A stretch of DNA of 7,191 nt from Pseudomonadota bacterium (GTDB taxonomy: Bacteria; Pseudomonadota; Alphaproteobacteria; Rhizobiales; Rhizobiaceae), in NCBI GenBank assembly GCA_023419995.1, contig JAEZXF010000071.1, positions 1 to 7,191 on the forward strand, read 5' to 3'. Below, one piece after another: positions 5,730 to 7,191 of this stretch. The notes under the pieces were generated by a model. That model searched no databases. It was given only the letters and a program-made list of their open reading frames with translations, and was not told the DNA's origin. Numbering within the stretch: the first letter of the stretch is position 1; every line of letters starts with the position of its first letter. Both the position numbers and the translations under genes were made by a program.

Positions 5730-6386
5730 ATGGAAATCTTCACGCCCGAGGGCTTCACCGCCCTTCTGCAGGTGATGGCCATCGACCTCGTACTTGCCGG
5801 CGACAATGCGGTGGTGATCGGCCTGGCCGCCGCCGGCCTGCCCGCCAACCAGCGCGCCAAGGCCATTTTCATCGGCATCATCGCCGCCACCGTGCTGCGC
5901 ATCGCCTTCGCCAGCGTCACGGTCCAGCTTCTCGAGATCATCGGCCTTCTGCTGGTCGGCGGCATCCTGCTGCTGTGGGTGTGCTGGAAGATGTGGCGCG
6001 AGCTGCGCACCCCGCATCACGAAGCCCATGCCGCGCAGGAAGCGCTGGCCAACGAGGATCTCGACGCCAGCGGCGGCATCGCCGAGGGCGCGCCGCGCAA
6101 GACGCTGAAGCAGGCCGCGATCCAGATCATCATCGCCGACGTGTCGATGTCGCTCGACAACGTGCTGGCGGTGGCCGGCGCGGCGCGCGACCATCCGACC
6201 GTGCTGGTCATCGGCCTCGTGCTTTCCATCGCGCTGATGGGCATCGCCGCCAGCTTCATCGCCCGCCTGCTCGAGAAGCACCGCTGGATCGCCTATATCG
6301 GCCTGATCATCATCCTCTACGTCGCGCTCGAGATGATCTATCGCGGCGCCATGGAAGTATGGCCGGCGGTCGCGGCCGGCATGTAG
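5730..6386 (+). CDS. TerC-family integral membrane protein, YjbE type (putative metal transporter)
   Basis: This is a 218-residue inner-membrane protein. Hydrophobic segments lie at about residues 8-30, 43-66, 68-88, 128-150, 157-180 and 186-204, giving about six or seven membrane passes in two halves. Each half carries the family's acidic motif: AIDLVLAGDNAVV (Asp19, Asp25, Asn26) and IADVSMSLDNVLA (Asp137, Asp143, Asn144). These Asp-Asn pairs are the likely metal-binding sites. A hydrophilic loop at about 90-127, rich in Glu and His, joins the halves. TerC relatives export Mn2+ or supply metal to exported enzymes, which is family knowledge. The ATG at 5730 is chosen over 5685 because the extra 15 residues are Arg-rich, unlike the family, and coincide with the leader hairpin. 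The nearest ribosome-binding-like words, AAGAG (5714-5718) and GGGA (5720-5723), are weak. It is flanked by its own leader and terminator, so it is a single-gene unit unrelated to the upstream enzymes. Confidence 0.9.
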   Translation: MEIFTPEGFTALLQVMAIDLVLAGDNAVVIGLAAAGLPANQRAKAIFIGIIAATVLRIAFASVTVQLLEIIGLLLVGGILLLWVCWKMWRELRTPHHEAHAAQEALANEDLDASGGIAEGAPRKTLKQAAIQIIIADVSMSLDNVLAVAGAARDHPTVLVIGLVLSIALMGIAASFIARLLEKHRWIAYIGLIIILYVALEMIYRGAMEVWPAVAAGM

Positions 6387-6414
6387 CCGAACGCGCACGA
6401 CCACGGCGTCCGCC

Positions 6415-6452
6415 AAGGCCCGCAGCTTTTCGAAGCCGCGGGCCTTTTTCTT
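6415..6452 (+). terminator. Rho-independent terminator of the TerC/YjbE gene
   Basis: A 9-bp stem, AAGGCCCGC (6415-6423) with GCGGGCCTT (6438-6446), encloses a second 4-bp stem, GCTT (6425-6428) with AAGC (6433-6436), closed by a TTCG tetraloop. TTTTTCTT follows at 6445-6452. It begins 29 nt after the stop codon. Confidence 0.92.
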
Positions 6453-6622
6453 GCCCTGCCCGCCCCCGCGGTTCCAATGCCGCTCAGGAACGGGAGCACG
6501 GCGGTCGCTCCGGCGGCAGCATGCTGCGGCGACATCGCACAAGGTCGCTTCCCGCCGAAGCATCCAGCCCGGCTGCGCCGGTCGATCGGAAGCGTCGCGC
6601 CTCAACCCGAAGGACAGCGCCG

Positions 6623-6669
6623 CCCCTCATCCGCCTGCCGGCACCTTCTCCCCGTGAACGGGGAGAAGG
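6623..6669. repeat. RIME-like rhizobial intergenic palindromic repeat
   Basis: The element reads CCCCTCATCCGCCTGCCGGC, then A, then a palindrome with arms 6644-6655 (CCTTCTCCCCGT) and 6658-6669 (ACGGGGAGAAGG). The TCATCC-GCC-CTTCTCCCCG-CGGGGAGAAGG pattern is the hallmark of the short mosaic repeats found in many copies between genes of Rhizobium, Sinorhizobium and Mesorhizobium. Its presence supports the taxonomic guess. The match is from memory of the family, not from a search. Confidence 0.7.
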
Positions 6670-6827
6670 AGGCTGTCCGCGACCTCGCCGCTTCCCTCTC
6701 CCGGCTTCTCCCCGCTCCCCTCTTCCGGTTTGCAGAGAAAAGAACGGCCCGAAGGGTCGTGTGCATGGCGGCGGTCGCGTTCCGGTCCCGGCCGCCTTCA
6801 TCCCTCGCGCGACCGGCGAGCCGGACC

Positions 6828-6857
6828 AGAAAAGGGGCGGTTGCCCGCCCCTTTTCT
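6828..6857. terminator. Bidirectional intrinsic terminator
   Basis: AGAAAAGGGGCGG (6828-6840) and CCGCCCCTTTTCT (6845-6857) form a perfect 13-bp stem with loop TTGC. On the plus strand the T-rich side reads TTTTCTTTC; on the minus strand it reads TTTTCTGG. It sits 32 nt after the stop of the minus-strand gene ending at 6890, so it mainly ends that transcript and would also block read-through from the left. Confidence 0.85.
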
Positions 6858-6889
6858 TTCCGTCGCGAATGCGGGCGGTGCTGGCCGGA

Positions 6890-7191
6890 TCAGCCGCCGA
6901 ACGCCTTGTCGGTGACGGCGTGGGTCCACGCGTTCTCGGGCTTCTTCGAGATCACCGGATCGTCGCCGCCGGTCAGCAACGTCTCCTCGCCGGGATGCGG
7001 GACGAGGTAGGCCTCGCGGCCCGTGCGCGTGCTGCGCGGCGGCTCCTGCCGCGCCTTGGTGATCACGGCCGAGGCGGCAATCGTCGTGGGCGGCCGGTCG
7101 GCAATCGTCCAGCGGCCGTCCCGGTCGATCCGGATCGGCACGGGGACGTAGCGCGAGCGATCGAGGTTCGCGATGACGGACGCCGCCGAGG
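6890..7191 (-). CDS. C-terminal part of a gene resembling the N-terminal domain of D-Ala-D-Ala ligase, apparently truncated
   Basis: The last 99 codons are visible; the start lies beyond the right edge. The first visible residues, SAASVIANLDRSRYVPVPIRIDRDGRWTIADRPP, resemble the pre-ATP-grasp domain of Ddl enzymes, where SAxSVxxxLDxxRYxxxPIxIxxxGRW is typical, and GREAYLVPHPGEETLLT (residues 57-73) fits the next part of some Ddl proteins. A true Ddl would continue with a DVxFPxLHGxxGEDG segment and about 200 residues of ATP-grasp fold. Here the frame instead ends 26 residues later with DKAFGG and a TGA at 6892-6890, soon followed by a strong terminator. Codon use is GC3-rich throughout, as in the neighbouring genes, which supports real coding. 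It may be a decayed ddl paralogue, a stand-alone domain, or an unrelated protein. Family assignment is from pattern memory and is moderate at best. Confidence 0.5.
   Translation of the reverse strand, partial: SAASVIANLDRSRYVPVPIRIDRDGRWTIADRPPTTIAASAVITKARQEPPRSTRTGREAYLVPHPGEETLLTGGDDPVISKKPENAWTHAVTDKAFGG

Larger units (their letters stand above)
6453..6889. other. Non-coding intergenic stretch with repeat and terminator
   Basis: No credible gene was found here. A plus-strand open frame from 6477 to 7010 runs through the palindromic repeat and into the opposite-strand gene, and its translation looks like repeat sequence. The stretch contains a perfect 12-bp palindrome GCAGCATGCTGC (6516-6527), the RIME-like repeat (6623-6669), pyrimidine-rich tracts at about 6690-6727 and the bidirectional terminator (6828-6857). 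Confidence 0.7.

Noticed and set aside
3722..6010. Very long minus-strand open frame (762 codons) across the ThDP-enzyme gene and the start of the TerC gene
   Set aside because: It is antisense to two well-supported genes, spans a non-coding leader, and its product is low-complexity Arg/Gly/Ala/Asp-rich sequence without any domain. Such frames are common opposite GC-rich codons.
5400..6605. Minus-strand open frame of 401 codons opposite the TerC gene
   Set aside because: It runs through the terminator and leader hairpins and has no domain; the plus strand encodes a typical TerC protein with two Asp-Asn motifs.
6477..7010. Plus-strand open frame of 177 codons in the right-hand intergenic region
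   Set aside because: It includes the translated palindromic repeat (SSACRHLLPVNGEKE) and the terminator, and overlaps the minus-strand gene at 6890-7191.

Overview
The window looks like chromosomal DNA from a high-GC alphaproteobacterium, most likely a member of the Rhizobiales (Hyphomicrobiales) near Mesorhizobium or Aminobacter. The reasons are the strong G/C preference at third codon positions, the protein families present, and an intergenic palindromic repeat at about 6623-6669 that resembles the RIME-type mosaic elements of rhizobia. The genus is an inference and cannot be proven from this window.

Layout. (1) 1-1350, minus strand: the 3' part of a NitT/TauT-type ABC importer operon. It holds a secreted NMT1/THI5-like substrate-binding protein, then, after an 82-nt gap with a perfect 14-bp hairpin, the start of the ATPase gene, which runs off the left edge. 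(2) 1351-1571: a divergent control region, more AT-rich than its surroundings, with two GTGCAC palindromes whose centres are 20 bp apart. (3) 1572-5443, plus strand: an alpha/beta hydrolase (GTG start), a family III (CaiB/BaiF) CoA transferase and an acetolactate-synthase-like thiamine-diphosphate (ThDP) enzyme. The last two overlap by ATGA and are surely translated as a pair. (4) 5444-5729: a hairpin-rich leader. (5) 5730-6386: a TerC/YjbE-family membrane protein, closed by a clear intrinsic terminator with a TTCG loop. (6) 6387-6889: non-coding DNA with the RIME-like repeat and a bidirectional terminator. (7) 6890-7191, minus strand: the last 99 codons of a gene that starts outside the window. 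Its sequence resembles the N-terminal domain of D-Ala-D-Ala ligase, yet it stops where the ATP-grasp core should begin.

How the genes may work together. The importer, hydrolase, CoA transferase and ThDP enzyme could form a small catabolic locus around one divergent promoter region: uptake of an organic acid or ester, hydrolysis, CoA activation, then ThDP-dependent decarboxylation or C-C cleavage of the product. This copies the logic of formyl-CoA transferase/oxalyl-CoA decarboxylase (Frc/Oxc), but the ThDP enzyme reads as acetolactate-synthase-like rather than Oxc-like, so the substrate is open. This pair is the best candidate here for an undescribed pathway. No mobile element, CRISPR array, tRNA or rRNA was seen.
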